From Amaranthus tricolor (Eukaryota; Streptophyta; Magnoliopsida; Caryophyllales; Amaranthaceae): 64,000 nucleotides of DNA. The first letter of the stretch is position 1; each line of letters begins with the position of its first letter. The DNA lies in NCBI RefSeq assembly GCF_026212465.1, contig NC_080052.1:31232326-31296325 (forward strand). Direction: 5' to 3'. This document shows positions 30,210 through 42,752 of this stretch, piece after piece. The notes under the pieces are model-generated. The model did not search any database and had not been told where the DNA came from. It saw nothing but the letters and a program-made list of their open reading frames with translations. Position numbers and translations under genes: made by a program.

Positions 30210-31540
30210 GATAAGTAATGTTTTCTATAATGTAATCGAGTAAAAAAGACACTTACATAAATTATCGAAAATATATTCAATAGTGGTTTAAAATATTTTG
30301 CAATGCAATGTGGTGTAAATTTGGAAGATCATCTTGAATATGTTATGTATGTTATATAATGTTTTAGTACCAAAGTTTAGTCATGATTGGTATACTTTAT
30401 TTTTGTTAAGCACATAGCAATTAGCATATTAATTGCAAAAGTTTGACTTTTCAAGCTCTATGAAATTTCCTATTCTCTATATTTTACAAAAAAGTTAAAA
30501 GAAAGAAACTTCCTGGAAATTGTACAGCCTTAAAAATACTGAACAATGAATAAATTTATTTTCTGCTACAGTTATGGCATGAATTGTTGCTGTGGTGTAG
30601 TGGTTATCACGTCAGTCTTACACACTGAAGGTCCCCAGTTCGATCCTGGGCAGCAACATAAATTTTTTAGCTGTTTTGAGAATGGTTGGACTGTTATGGT
30701 AACAAAAACATGAATTATTAAATGAGACTGTGTCATGGTAAGACTGTAAATTTGTAATGATCATGTTTTTTAGTCTTAAGGAGATCGTTTATTAGTTTAT
30801 AACTTTAAATTTGACTGATTATTTAGATGAGTAATGCGAGATATTAATATTTTTTAAAAAAATGATTGATAAACTTGAGTAATGTATATGGATATGGTGT
30901 TATGTCTTTTTCAAAAAGTGATGCTATGTAGCCTATGTTTGTGTCTTGAGACATATACCCCATGAAAAGTATTATCCTTATGACAAGGCGTAATCAATGA
31001 ATCTATCTATATGCAAACTAAGCACATCACCAATAGCGGCAAAACTAGAATAACCAAACGTCATTAGCAACAATTATTGTATGGAGTACAAGACAATACA
31101 ATAGAACTTGGAAATTTCGAAGATGTATCACCTTGTTTGTACATATTCTACCTTCATTTAGCCTATTGTTTGTCATCTTATCAATCAGATTCAAACATAA
31201 AAATTCAAACGCAATACACAACGAAACACAATATAAAAATAAAGATAGTAGATTGTGAATACGGTCATTAATGGCTAAAAATCAAAACTAAACTGATATT
31301 TTATACTAAATTAAATTCTATAAATTGAACACAGTAATTCTTTTTAACTATATCGTTTTAAGTAAGGATAAAGAATTTTCTACGTTTTTTTGTATATATG
31401 TTGTGCGAATTCTCTTGTCATAAGGATGGAAAAAAAATAGTCTTCAACCACCTGGTCCATTCGTGGTTTTTCTTCCTTTCCTTTGAACGTAACTATTATC
31501 TCTTATTTGTTCCCGCTTGGCAGGTAACTACAAAAATACG
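30210..31540. other. Region between the tetraspanin and TFB2 genes
   Basis: Holds the tetraspanin promoter (minus strand), the tRNA-Val gene and the TFB2 3' flank. ORFs at 31077-31271 and 31398-31718 are chance or shadows of the last TFB2 exon. Confidence 0.6.
30586..30658 (+). tRNA. tRNA-Val (anticodon UAC)
   Basis: The full cloverleaf can be drawn. The acceptor stem GTTGCTG pairs with CAGCAAC, the D-arm contains GTGTAGTGGTTATCAC, and the anticodon loop CTTACAC gives UAC. The T-arm CCCAG-TTCGATC-CTGGG is perfect. A and B boxes of the pol III internal promoter are intact. There is no intron and no encoded CCA; position 30658 is the discriminator A. Confidence 0.95.
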
Positions 31541-34500
31541 TTATTGTTTTTGGCGTCGGAGGTACTCCCGCAGATCATTATGTAGTTCTGCTTTTACAAC
31601 AAGCTGCATCTTTTTTGGGTTTTCCCATAGCAAAGCACCGTATTCTCGGGCGAAGTCACAAGCTGCCTCGAACAGATCCTACAAAAAACAGACAAGTATT
31701 AAAGGATTAGGTTCGTAAGGAAATGAATATAGAGGTCCGGAGCCTTTGAAGTTTCACATACCCTAGACGGAAATTCATCATAAAACTGTGCAGGTGACAT
31801 TTCAACTCTATTTAAGTCTGATTCCCAAAGCCTAATCTGCAATACGATAAAAAGAATCAAAAAGAAAAGTCATATTCGAGGAAATCATAATAATTTTGTG
31901 TGTAGTTCGACATCAGCCTCGAGAAGACTAGTGTAGTTCGACATCAGCCTCGAGAAGGCTAGCTAGTACTGCAAATCAATGTCGACAAAAACGTTTACGA
32001 GCAGAAATGCGTTATTACGGACTTGGATGATGAAACTCCATACAAAATAACATTAATAATCCTTTCTGTAATCCTAAATCTACTTTTTCATACCAACTGG
32101 GGCTGTGCTATAAACTAACATTGCGGCTCAGCAGCAGAAACAATGGCGAAAGTAGATAAAAAAGAACGTAATGAGGCCAAAAGAAAACCTGGTCTGTAAC
32201 ATTTTCTGGGACAGTCGGTATTTTCTCAGCTACACGAGGATGTGCATTTTGCTGAAGAAACGAGATTATCTGCGAAAAAGGTCAAAAAGTGAAATCGTCC
32301 GTTAGCTCCCATCCATTTCGAATACTCTTAAAAAGCCTAGCTCCATTGTCACTTTGAATATGCTACACAACATCCAAAAAGCCTTCACTTTAATTTGCGT
32401 AATGTAGCAAATTCAAAGGGACTGAGGGTTACTTTGTACCCAAAGGGGTAATAGGGTGGCTTCAAATATCGCATATTGTAAAGTTTCATCTTCAAGCCAA
32501 GTAAAGCAATGGGGTTCAGCAGTTCAAGTCATAAGATAATAACTCCATAAAAAAAAAAAGAATCAGGAAAGAATGTTTGCCTGTTCTGAAGTGATACCGT
32601 TTTCAAAGGCGTTATACAGGCTTTCTTTATTAATTGCACAAACAATGAGATTAGGAAGTTGGTATTCTATCCTGCAAAAGGAAAGAAGTGTGTTCACTTA
32701 GATTAAAAAGTAAACAGAGCCCAACCATCAAGCAACGAAATGCCAGTATGAAAAATAGAAAAAAAGAGCACATGAATATTAAGTAATCATTGACAACACC
32801 AAAGTAGAGAAAAGGTCATAGTATGCAAATATCGAAGCTCACAAGAAATGTTCGTTTCACCAATGGCATATCTTGATGGAACCAACAAATATATACAGAT
32901 TGTTAGTAGAGCAGGTACCTTGCAAAAAGACGAAGAATCTCGCAATGTAATTTGGACGTAGAATAAGCATACATCCTAAAGTTTGTCTCCACAACCACAA
33001 AACCCTGAAAAAAAATTACTGATTAAGGACATATGCCGACACATAGAGACATAATAATGGAGGAAAAATAGCTTGGGATGGATAGAACAAGACGAAACTA
33101 CAAAGAAAAAGTAAGGTTAATAGCCAGATTGCCAGAATGATCATGTGGCATAAAAATACAGGAGGTTGTGAAAGGAAATTGTGGAGGTCCAAAACACCCG
33201 ATAGCTTAAAAAGTAACAATATTTAAGAGGAAGCATTTGTGCCACAAAAAAGGGTGAGCAATAGCTAAGGTTTCAACACGATACCTGTTTCCTAGTCGCT
33301 GTATCAGATAAACTAACCGAAAGAGTGGTAGCCAACTTTGTCGGAAGGAACCAACTCTCCTTCCTTCCCTGGAAATCAGACATACATCAAACCTTTGGAG
33401 CATTTAATACCTGAATAATACTTTGCTAGTGCAAAAAAAAAAAAAAAAAAAGAAACCTGCTGAAGTTTGACTAATCCCAAATCAGCAAGGTCCTTAATCG
33501 TACTTTTCTGAACATCAGTCAAAGTGTTAATGTTGTATGCCTGCAAAACACCATCCCCAATTGATTATCACCTATTGCCAGCTTTATCATCGAAATATAT
33601 ATAAGACACTGTCAGACTTGAAAACAATTCAAAATCAGAATAACAAACAACGATGTGAAAGCCTTAATCCCAAGATATGGGATCAACTACATGGAACCAA
33701 AACAAAACAACAATAGATTGTATTTAACAATTCTACTAATCCATTAATTCCTATTTCCTATCCAACACGTTCCTGTAGCACCTAATTGACCATATCATTA
33801 TTCACCCACTCCATCCAAGTCATCTTTGGTGTCCCTCTACCTCTTGTATAGTCACCATGGTTTAAAACAAGGCCGCAGTGTATCACATCGGCCGTCTTGT
33901 TAAGGTTTCCAAAACAAATAAATTGTTATTTCCCGCGTTGCAAAGGTGTAAAAAAACGTGTTTTGGGTCATATCAAGAGATATCTTATGATTAGTTGATA
34001 TTTAGACGTTATGATAGCTGCATCACCATTTTGTTACCGCGATCACGATTGTTGATTTGTTACCGCATTTTACACTATGATAGTCAACATTTGTCCAGCT
34101 CTCAATTGTCCTAACAAAAACATCTTATCTTTGTGCCTACCCACTTAATCGCTCATAGGCACAAAATATTGACCTTTCACTACAAGTCTACAACTGCTAC
34201 TCCAATAAAATTACCTATAGCCTATAAGTGACCCAATATTCCATAATGCCAATCATAATTTAATCCCACAGTTCTTTCTTGATCTCCTAGACATAGAATC
34301 TAGTCTCTACTAATCATTTTTCCTTGGGAGTGAATAGAAAAGCCCTTACAGCAATGTAGCGCACTGCACACAAGGCGTCAGGTAAAACCTAGGAACCCTT
34401 GCATATTTGTCAGTATACCCAAGCTCAAAATCAGAATAATTTACTAACTTATCAAGATAGAAACAACCAACCTCCGAAAAGAACCACGGTGCAAGTTCTA

Positions 34501-37500
34501 GAACCTCCTAACGGAGATGCTCATTAAAAATTTAAAAGACAATTTAGAAGTTTAACAATTTGAATACCTGTCCCATCTCATGAAAACTAAGTTCTAGCAA
34601 AAATGAAATCAAATTTGCTGGGTCTACTCCACGCTCCTACAGCAAATAAAAAGAATATGAGTAAGTAGAGGAACGTTTGATATAAAATAACTTTCATTCA
34701 GAGGTTGGCCGGATGGTGAATCCCTCTTCCTCACCATCCCGAAACCCTTCCCCCAACATCACCTGCATTCTGTTACGTGATGAACAATCCAGTTTGTGGT
34801 TTTGGACACAAATTATATAATGAAAAATTATTAAATGCTAACTGGAACATTCAACAGTAGCTCTTCATTAAAAAATTAAATTGAAATCAAAAGAAAGACA
34901 GAAAAACATATTAGCAGGAACTAAAACTGATACTTATACATTAAGAAATTGAAGTTGTGTGTACATCAACTCAACTTCTCACAAATGTCTCTAAAGAGGC
35001 CCCTCTCTACAGCAGGATTTAAAGGAATCAGGTATACACGCACCCTCATCATTGTTTGTAATGTAAAAGACAGTGTTTCAGATGCCTATGATTTCCTTTG
35101 TTATACAAGATATAAAACCAACACTGTGTTGACATGCCTATCTCGTTTGCAAGTTTCTTAAAAATTTACTCCTGCATCCATCTAAAATTTCCCAATAAAC
35201 TTTTTGCGAAAAGTTGTTAAGTAGAGAATGTACAGATGTGTATCGAATCAGTGAGCATGTCAAACAAAACAGTTCTTAACTCCGTACCTCAGCACTGGCA
35301 ATATATTCTCTGATAATATACCAAAGTTGCGCATTTGTCTCCATCAGCTGTCACAGTCAGAGAGATTAAGAAAATAGTGCAATGTCTTAGGAATTTAAAT
35401 TAAGGGAGAACCAATATCTCCATGAACATACCAGGAACTGGAAACCATACTCAGTTAACCTTGAACCTTCTTTTTCTCTGTGCATTAAAAAGGGCAGCAC
35501 AGTGAAATTGAAATTGCATACAAGATAAGATGGAAGCATAGCAAGGATTTCAACAGCGCTTTATATTTTGTTCTATTAGAAATAACAAATGTGAACAAAT
35601 GAAGGTTCCTTATTGTTAATGTCAAAAGAAATGCCCATAATATGCATAATGAGGAGAAAAAACCTTTGACTCAAGAGACCACGTTGGAAAACCTTCATCA
35701 TAGAAGGACAGAAGTTTGTCAACTTTTCCGCTTGACTGGAGCTAATAAGATGCAGCAAGAAACGCTGAAATCAAAAACTAGAAGTCAACATAAACAAAGA
35801 TCAACTTTATTGATAAGATCTATAATTATCACCTAGGGGGCATAATTATTATTCTAACATAGCCTGCGAGTACAATCATCAAAAAGAACTGAGCCTTTGT
35901 ATCTATGAGAACGAGGGAAATGGCATGCAATAACAGAATTTGCACCAATACAACACACCTCCCACTGTTCAAGAGCATAGGTATCTAGTTCCTCCAAGCT
36001 TGGAAGTCTCACGGCATTTTTAGGCATTGGTTCTCTTGGTAATTCTCCACTGCAACAGCCAATTCATACACATTAATAAATAGTATTTCAGCATCCAAAC
36101 TCAAGTAGACACATGCATGGATTCCAACAAATATATTTTGCTGAAATTACGTTTAAACATGTGCACTTGCTGTTTATGTGAATATGCAAATGATGATTGC
36201 AATTTAGGAACTACGGAAAACAGCCTTTATTGTTTTTACAAGGGTAAGGTTGGCTACATATGATCCCTCCTTAGTCTTCACACACCAAGGAGGTAGCCGC
36301 TTCAGTGTCATTAGGGGAATGTGACATTATTGTTGTTGCTAAAGTTACATTAAGCAATATCAATGACATCTACTAGCTTTACGTCAGAAAATGACATAGT
36401 AGCAAAATCATTTCACTAATTGATACCACCAAAAACAATAATTACCCGTGTTTGTACTTCAATAATAGCACAACAGAAAGTTTATTGGGCTAAGAGCCTA
36501 GATCAACATTTTTATCAAGGTATAAAGTTTTTTAAAAATAACAAAGAGGTCACATACACACTAAATACTACACAGAATTACTCACATAGATATAAAGCGA
36601 AGATATCAAGAGTAAAAGTAAAGAACCCCATTGCATTTAAAAAGCCACTGGCTATAGTTCACAAAACTAGAATCTCAATCACAGAGTAAAATCTCAGATG
36701 TTTACGCGGTTGTGGAACTTGTGGAGTAGCGGTAATGGAGGCAAAACCACCATCACCGTCAATTTAAATGGTTTTTCGAATGTCGAGGCCTATATTGTGA
36801 TCGCAGTAACCTCAAAAACTTCGAAATGTAATCACAATGCGTTGATGTAGCCAATATTTTGCACTATAATCTCAATTTTAGACTTTTAAATTATTTTTGC
36901 ATCAATACTTTACAGCATTATGCATGTCATATGATCAACTTCACCTCTATATCCGATACACCCATTCTCAGCCAACCAAACGCATGTTGAAGAGATGAAT
37001 CATAATTCATTGCAAACGAAAAAAGCACCAAAAAAAATATATAAATAGCTGAAATTACCCATATATTAGCTGCTTCTGAAGGTTAACTTGAAACTTTCCA
37101 TTCATTTCATAGTTGGTTTCCTTTTTCCTAAAAAAGTACAAGGTAGCATGAATAGCCTAATTTTGAACACGTCAACCATGTAAAAATATACATATGGTGA
37201 AAATATTTTGCAAGTAAATTCAACCCCATTCCCAAATAAAACAAAACTGAGCAGCATAAGGTCTAAAGCTTTACTTATTCTCAAATGAAAAGGCCAATGG
37301 TTTTTGAACAAAAAAAAACTGCAAAATGCACTCCGAAACACCAAAGACTTGGTACCTGTCAAGACTTTCAGTAAGAACTCTCAGTTGAATCAATCGGTCG
37401 ATAGCAACTCTATGTTTTGAGAGTCCATCAGGAAGAACCCACTCTTCCAAGGACTTGGCAGGTACTGGAGCATCAATGTACAACATTTGCAAAATGTACT

Positions 37501-38556
37501 TCTTTGCCAAAGGAGGCAAGGACCTGATCCACAATCCACATAAGCATTTTATAACACGATAATCTCATAATCACAGTTTCATATGTGAGTACCAAACACA
37601 TTGCTCCAAATTCATGGTTTACAATGACCTGAAATCAAATTCTACTGATGAGGGGCGCCTCTACAACCGCTACTTTAGCATTATTTACCTGAAAATCCTA
37701 CCCCCTGGGATTCCTCAATGAACCTACCTATTAAGGTAATTGACAATAAACTTTTAATGTTGTCTATTGATAAGTCATATGTCCATCAACATTATGAATT
37801 CCGACCATCAAAGTTAATATATTGATCAGCAAATCAATATGAAGGGGGAAAATAGTCACAATCCATTAACCAGTGCTATAGAGAAGCTCCCACTTAGAGA
37901 ATCTCTGAAAAGTCTGAATGTACGCAATCTAACCTAGTTGGTGATAGTAAAAATGCTTTTTCCAATTGACTTTTAGTAATAAACATCATTTGCAACTCCA
38001 CGTGATTTGATAACTCATCAAGTGAAAATGCTAAAACAATTAGCAATTTTCCATTAGTGATTAACTGTTGATAAATCTTACTATTGATTTGCAAGTCAAT
38101 ATCTTTTATAAACCTAGAGCACCATAACATAATTCGCCTTTTGAATTTACAATTCGCTCAACATGGGGCAACAATTGCCCAATACCGACCAACTATAATT
38201 TGCGTTTTCAACTTCATAATTCGTGAGGAGTCAGCGAAATCATGTGACGCAGCTTGAATACTCGTATAATATCAATTGAACACTATTCGATAAATTAACA
38301 ATTTCTCAAGAGTAACTATTATCACTAAGCAAGTACCACTATATTTATGCATTAAAATTCGTCCACGCGGCTTGAATACTCGCATAATATCAAAATTGAA
38401 AGAAAAGGAAAGCTTCAAATACAACAAAAAAATAGATAAAAACCTGAGAATAGCTTCACAAATGAAGGGATTAGCATATAGCATATCGAGCTTGACAGCA
38501 GGCAATGACGCCACCATATCAATGAAATTCTTCGCTATGATTCTCACTTGCGGCAT
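31541..38556 (-). CDS. TFB2: General transcription and DNA repair factor IIH subunit TFB2 (GTF2H4/p52)
   Basis: Fifteen minus-strand exons: 38556-38444, 37523-37356, 37127-37059, 36049-35959, 35764-35664, 35477-35432, 35347-35288, 34636-34568, 33540-33457, 33368-33285, 33004-32919, 32671-32581, 32269-32189, 31836-31762 and 31678-31541. They sum to 1,356 nt, 451 residues, close to the Arabidopsis protein. Key blocks: MPQVRIIAKNFIDMVASLP, SLPPLAKKYILQMLYID, SSQAEKLTNF, FVVVETNFRMYAYSTSKL, FLQQNAHPRVAEKIP and the C-terminal LLWENPKKMQLVVK. TFB2 is a core TFIIH subunit in the nucleus that regulates the XPB helicase in promoter opening and nucleotide excision repair. Intron 12 has a GC donor (CAG|GCAAAC); the other 13 introns are GT-AG. 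Confidence 0.95.
31900..31961. repeat. 31-bp tandem duplication in TFB2 intron 13
   Basis: GTGTAGTTCGACATCAGCCT starts at 31900 and again at 31931, with one difference near the end of the unit. Confidence 0.9.
33656..34330. repeat. Transposon remnant in TFB2 intron 8, with a second repeat nested in it
   Basis: It begins GCCTTAATCCCAAGATATGG and continues ATCAACTACATGGAACCAA, then CATCCAAGTCATCTTTGG, then CCCTCTACCTCTTGTAT, phrases familiar from a widespread plant repeat. At about 33850-34085 it is interrupted by a reverse-orientation copy of the dispersed repeat seen at 47650. The outer sequence then resumes. Confidence 0.5.
33850..34085 (-). repeat. Dispersed repeat, full-length copy in reverse orientation
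   Basis: On the minus strand it shares CGCGGT, AATGGTGATGC, AAATAT, AGATATC, CCCAAAACA, CAACGCG, GGCC-ATGTGAT and GCC-TTGTTTT with the plus-strand copy at 47650-47882, in the same order and spacing. Confidence 0.65.
36241..36335. repeat. SINE- or LINE-tail-like fragment in TFB2 intron 3
   Basis: GGGTAAGGTTGGCTACATAT then CCCTCCTTAG and GGAGGTAGCCGCTT resemble the 3' part of plant SINE/LINE tails. No termini defined. Confidence 0.35.
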
Positions 38557-39356
38557 TCTTTTTTCTTTTCAATAGATGAACGCCAAAAATGAGGGAAAAT
38601 TGATATGGGTTTAGGTTAAATATCAAAATTATAAGAGTAGATTTGTATCTTAACTGAACTGCTATTTTAATTACAAGTGAAAGTAACAATTTTGAGCGTA
38701 AGTTCAGTGATTTGCTGATTGTTCATGGTGAGTTTTGAGTCTTTTGACAAATAAAAATGATGAGGGAAGAGGAAAAACAAAGGAAGATGGGTATTCTTAC
38801 ATTGTTTTTATTTATTTTATATTTTTTTATTATAATAATAATAATAAAAATAATATTATTAATATTATTAGTATTATTATTTATTCATTTTATAGAAGAA
38901 AACTTTAAAAAAAGTTGGTAGCCAGTCGAATACAAAAAACTAATACAGTAAAAAATATACATCCTAAATTTAGTGCAATTTGAGTTAATTTAAAGAAAAC
39001 GATAACAATCTTTTAATTTGTGTGTTTGTTAGAATGTGTTTATGAGATATGGAGGCCATTTTGTAGCCAACTTGTTGTCCTTAGTGATTTACAGATCGTG
39101 TGATGAATCATCAATGTTTCACATATTGACATATTGTTTGCTCATTTTGCGGTAAGAAATTTGAAGACATCTCAAAATCGTAGAAATCCTTTGAAATAGA
39201 GATTCCAAGTCATGGTTTTGGTTATGTGCTACATGACTATAATAACCATGGTGATCTTCTATGATTTCTTAGGGTCTATAATAACCCAATAGATCTTGCG
39301 AGATTGTCTGTTCATTTTATCTTTATAAAATATAAAACGACTAAAAAATATAAATA
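38557..39356. other. TFB2 upstream region
   Basis: Should contain the TFB2 promoter. Simple ATT-rich sequence at 38820-38885. No other gene or repeat was recognised before the copia LTR. Confidence 0.6.
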
Positions 39357-39544
39357 TATTATAATTTGATATGACAATTCATAAATGCATTGGGATTAAG
39401 AATCCTAGCTTCATGAATAGTATTGTAATGTTTAGTATAAAAGCATCACTCTTGTATTGTAAATGGATGCAATATATAGATATACGAAGTATATATCAAT
39501 CCCTTATACTACTTTTCTCCTTATATTCTCCCTACCTTTTAACA
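39357..39544 (+). repeat. 5' LTR of the copia element (188 bp)
   Basis: Starts TATTATAATTTGAT and ends CCTTTTAACA. Near-identical to 46176-46362. Both copies start TATT rather than the usual TGTT, so the canonical 5' TG is absent. Confidence 0.9.
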
Positions 39545-39557
39545 CGTTATCAGCACC
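39545..39557 (+). promoter_or_regulatory. Primer-binding site of the copia element
   Basis: CGTTATCAGCACC directly follows the 5' LTR. The ACACGTTATCAGCAC phrase is common at this position in plant copia elements, where an internal tRNA fragment is thought to prime. Confidence 0.55.
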
Positions 39558-39633
39558 ATTTTTTTCTCTCAACAATCCAAGAAGGTAATATTTTTTTTTT
39601 CAAAACATTATAACATTGTTTTTTAGCCACAAT

Positions 39634-39989
39634 ATGGACCAACAATCAAACGGTATCAATATTATTATTCAAGGTGTTACTAACACCGTTCTATACTTAA
39701 TCCTTGAAGAAAATTGTATATCTGTTACTACCATCCCAACTAATAGTGGTTTAAACCAACTGCGAAGACATAATCCAAATAATACACATATAAATGAAAA
39801 CTCAATGTCAAGTCCAATAATGCAACTAATCCACCAGCACAACCACCTACTAATCAGTCACCACAATCTACTAATAACCCACCAGTCCAACCTACTAATG
39901 ATCCTACAGTCCCACAAGAAAGTAATAAAAGAAAAAATGACGAAGGCGAAAAAACTAGTAGTAAACGTTTTCAGACTATTAACCCATAA
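39634..39989 (+). pseudogene. Leader ORF 1 of the copia element, frameshifted, unknown function
   Basis: Begins MDQQSNGINIIIQGVTNT. A frameshift near 39790-39810 is needed to pass into a Pro/Asn/Gln-rich reading (NPPAQPPTNQSPQS) that ends in a basic-acidic tail, ESNKRKNDEGEKTSSKRF, before a stop at 39987. The tail resembles a bipartite nuclear localisation signal. I do not recognise the protein. It lies between the primer site and gag, where copia elements usually have no ORF. Confidence 0.35.
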
Positions 39990-40311
39990 AATAATTTATT
40001 TTAATAATGTTGTATAAATTTTATGTTCGTTTTTACTTTTTCAGCCGCCTATATGGACTGGCTAATATTATTTTGTATTGACCGTTTTAATGGAATGGCT
40101 AATTTAGCATTGTTATCGCCTTTATGGACGGTTTTATCTCTATTTATATGATCATGTCATCATATTATGTGCATATGCATTTGGTTACTTTAGTATATAA
40201 AATTATATACATCAAAATTTTATATATTTATACGTATATAATCGCTTAATAAACTCATAAAATTTAATTTCACCTTCAAATAAATAAATAAAAAATTTAA
40301 GAAAAATAAAC

Positions 40312-40695
<384 letters not shown>

Positions 40696-40859
40696 TATCA
40701 TTAATAAACAAATTTCAAACAAATAAAGTTATTTGATTCTATTTTGTTTAACATTATAATAATAAATTGTCTTAATTTACCATTAACACAGATTATTTGC
40801 ACACATGATTACATTAGCTCTACATACCATAAAATCTTTTTTTAATTGTAAAAATATCA

Positions 40860-40990
40860 CCCTGGGATGAATGCCAGAGTGGTCCGAAAATTATAATTTA
40901 AGTAAATCGTCAAGAGTTCGATTCTGAACAAAAAAAAAATAATAAAAAATAAAATAAAATAATACAAAATACAATTAAAACAAAAAAAAT
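40860..40990 (+). mobile_element. tRNA-derived SINE or tRNA pseudogene with A-rich tail
   Basis: GGGATGAATGCCAGAGTGGT resembles the tRNA-Leu/Ser 5' half with an A box, and GAGTTCGATTC fits a B box about 50 bp later. An A-rich tail follows (runs of A with AAT). It has decayed beyond folding as a tRNA. Confidence 0.5.
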
Positions 40991-41058
40991 AATCAAAAAA
41001 ATTTTACCATTTTTTTAATCTTAGAGATCAATTATGAAAATGGTATTTTTTTTACCCC

Positions 41059-41066
41059 TATAAATA
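41059..41066 (+). promoter_or_regulatory. TATA box inside the copia leader
   Basis: TATAAATA is followed by a C/A-rich leader-like stretch and then the ATG at 41181, 115 bp downstream. The arrangement resembles a normal plant core promoter placed before the small ORF. Confidence 0.4.
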
Positions 41067-41180
41067 TGGTCTTCTACCCGTCATAAACACACACACCACT
41101 CACACCTTATCCCAAACACAATAAATAATTTTTTTTTACCCATAAATTCTTTTTTCATCTTCTTCTTCCTTCAATCATCC

Positions 41181-41306
41181 ATGGCAAACAATACATCTAC
41201 AAACAACCACATCAATCCAATTGCCGACAATATAAGTAAAATACTAGAAGCATTCCTTATCATTATGGGTTTAATTGTATTACTCGTAGCGCTAATGCTC
41301 ACCTGA
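41181..41306 (+). CDS. Small ORF (41 residues) with one predicted membrane helix, inside the copia leader
   Basis: The ORF starts MANNTSTNNHINPIADNISK and ends with a strongly hydrophobic helix (FLIIMGLIVLLVALML) and a final Thr. The polar N-terminus and single C-terminal helix suggest a tail-anchored micropeptide. It has its own TATA box at 41059 and a pyrimidine-rich leader. It precedes gag by about 215 bp. I do not recognise the family. It may be an accessory element ORF, a captured host gene or chance; low codon number limits confidence. Confidence 0.35.
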   Translation: MANNTSTNNHINPIADNISKILEAFLIIMGLIVLLVALMLT

Positions 41307-41521
41307 TTATCCAAAAATAAATTATAAATCTTGTATTTGTTTAGCAATATGTATTTTGTTTTATCATCTATTAATACTATCTACTTTATTTATTTATGAT
41401 TATATTGTGCTTATTATATTTGAGATATTAAATCAGGGGGAGATAATACTAATATGCTTTAATATCTCTAATAATACACAAAATCATTAAATAACCTTGT
41501 CATTTTCAATTCTAGAAAATA

Positions 41522-42618
41522 ATGGTTGATCTCAAAAGGAGAGAGTTTAATGCCTTGGAATTAACAAGAAACAATTTTATACAATGGGCTTTAGATGTCA
41601 AATTATATTTAAAAGGAAAAAGTTTATTACACACAATAATTGAACTTAATCCCGCCGACAAAGGAAAGGGTATTGAAGGAGATTCCATAAAAATTAAGGA
41701 AGATAAGGCAAAAGCTGCTTCAATTTTGAGACATCATTTAACCGACAGTCTCAAACACGAATACACCAATTATGAGGACCCAAAATTACTTTGGGAGAGC
41801 TAAATGAAAGATTTGTGCATAATAAAAGTGTACTTCTCCCAAAGGCCATCGATGAATTGCGAGAGTTAAAGATTTCAAGATTTCAAATCAATTAGTGATT
41901 ATAATTCAGCCCTTCATCTGATAAAATCAAAATTATATCTATTGTGGACAAATAATAACAGATGAAGAAATGATAGAAAAAACATTATCAACCTTTCACG
42001 TAAATAACATTTTGTTACAACAACAATATCGTGAAAGGCATTTCAAGAAATATTATGAATTGCTGAAAACGCTTCTTGTTGCGGAAAAAAATAATGAACT
42101 ATTATTGAAAAATCACAACAGGAGACCTATAGGGACAATGCCCTTTAATGAGACAAATATGATTGAGAGGAATGTGCGCCATCGAGGTCGTGGGAACTAT
42201 TTCATAAGAGACAGAGGTCGTGTAAAATATCACGAAAGAGCGTCATGAATACTTTTGAACAAGGAAATTTCTATGGCCATGGTCGTGGTCATGGACTTGG
42301 TCGTGGCCGCGGATGTAGCCACATTTATGAAAGAAATATATTTACCCCCGAAATGATAATTTTAAACAAGTCCAGAAATACAAAAGCACATGTAATAGAT
42401 GTGGCATGACTGGACATTGGGGGCGAACTTGTCGTACTGCCAAACATTTAGTGGATTTATATCAAGCTTCCCAGAAAAACAAAGGAAAAAGGGCAGAAGC
42501 AAATTTTGTAAATGAAGCAAGTACATCTAGGCCCACCTTAGATGTCTCCGATTTCTTTAATGAGGATGTGAACCTCCACAAACTTGATCCCCAAGAAGAA
42601 GATATTTACATCTTTTGA
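41522..42618 (+). pseudogene. Copia Gag, broken
   Basis: Three frames carry successive pieces. 41522-41803 has the Gag N-terminus (EFNALELTRNNFIQWALD). 41970-42248 has the block with STFHVNNILLQQQYRERHF. 42406-42618 has the zinc knuckle CNRCGMTGHWGRTC (CX2CX4HX4C), whose first Cys lies just before the Met. At least two frameshifts and one early stop separate them. Gag packages element RNA into virus-like particles. Confidence 0.85.
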
Positions 42619-42752
42619 GATGACTAGATGCATTTTCTGTTTTGTTTTCATTTGATAAGTTGTAATTCTCTACTTATGTTTTCGTATTGAGTATTTTGGC
42701 TTTATATTAATAATATAAATTTTTTTTTTCTTCTCTTGTCGTAGAAAAGGAA

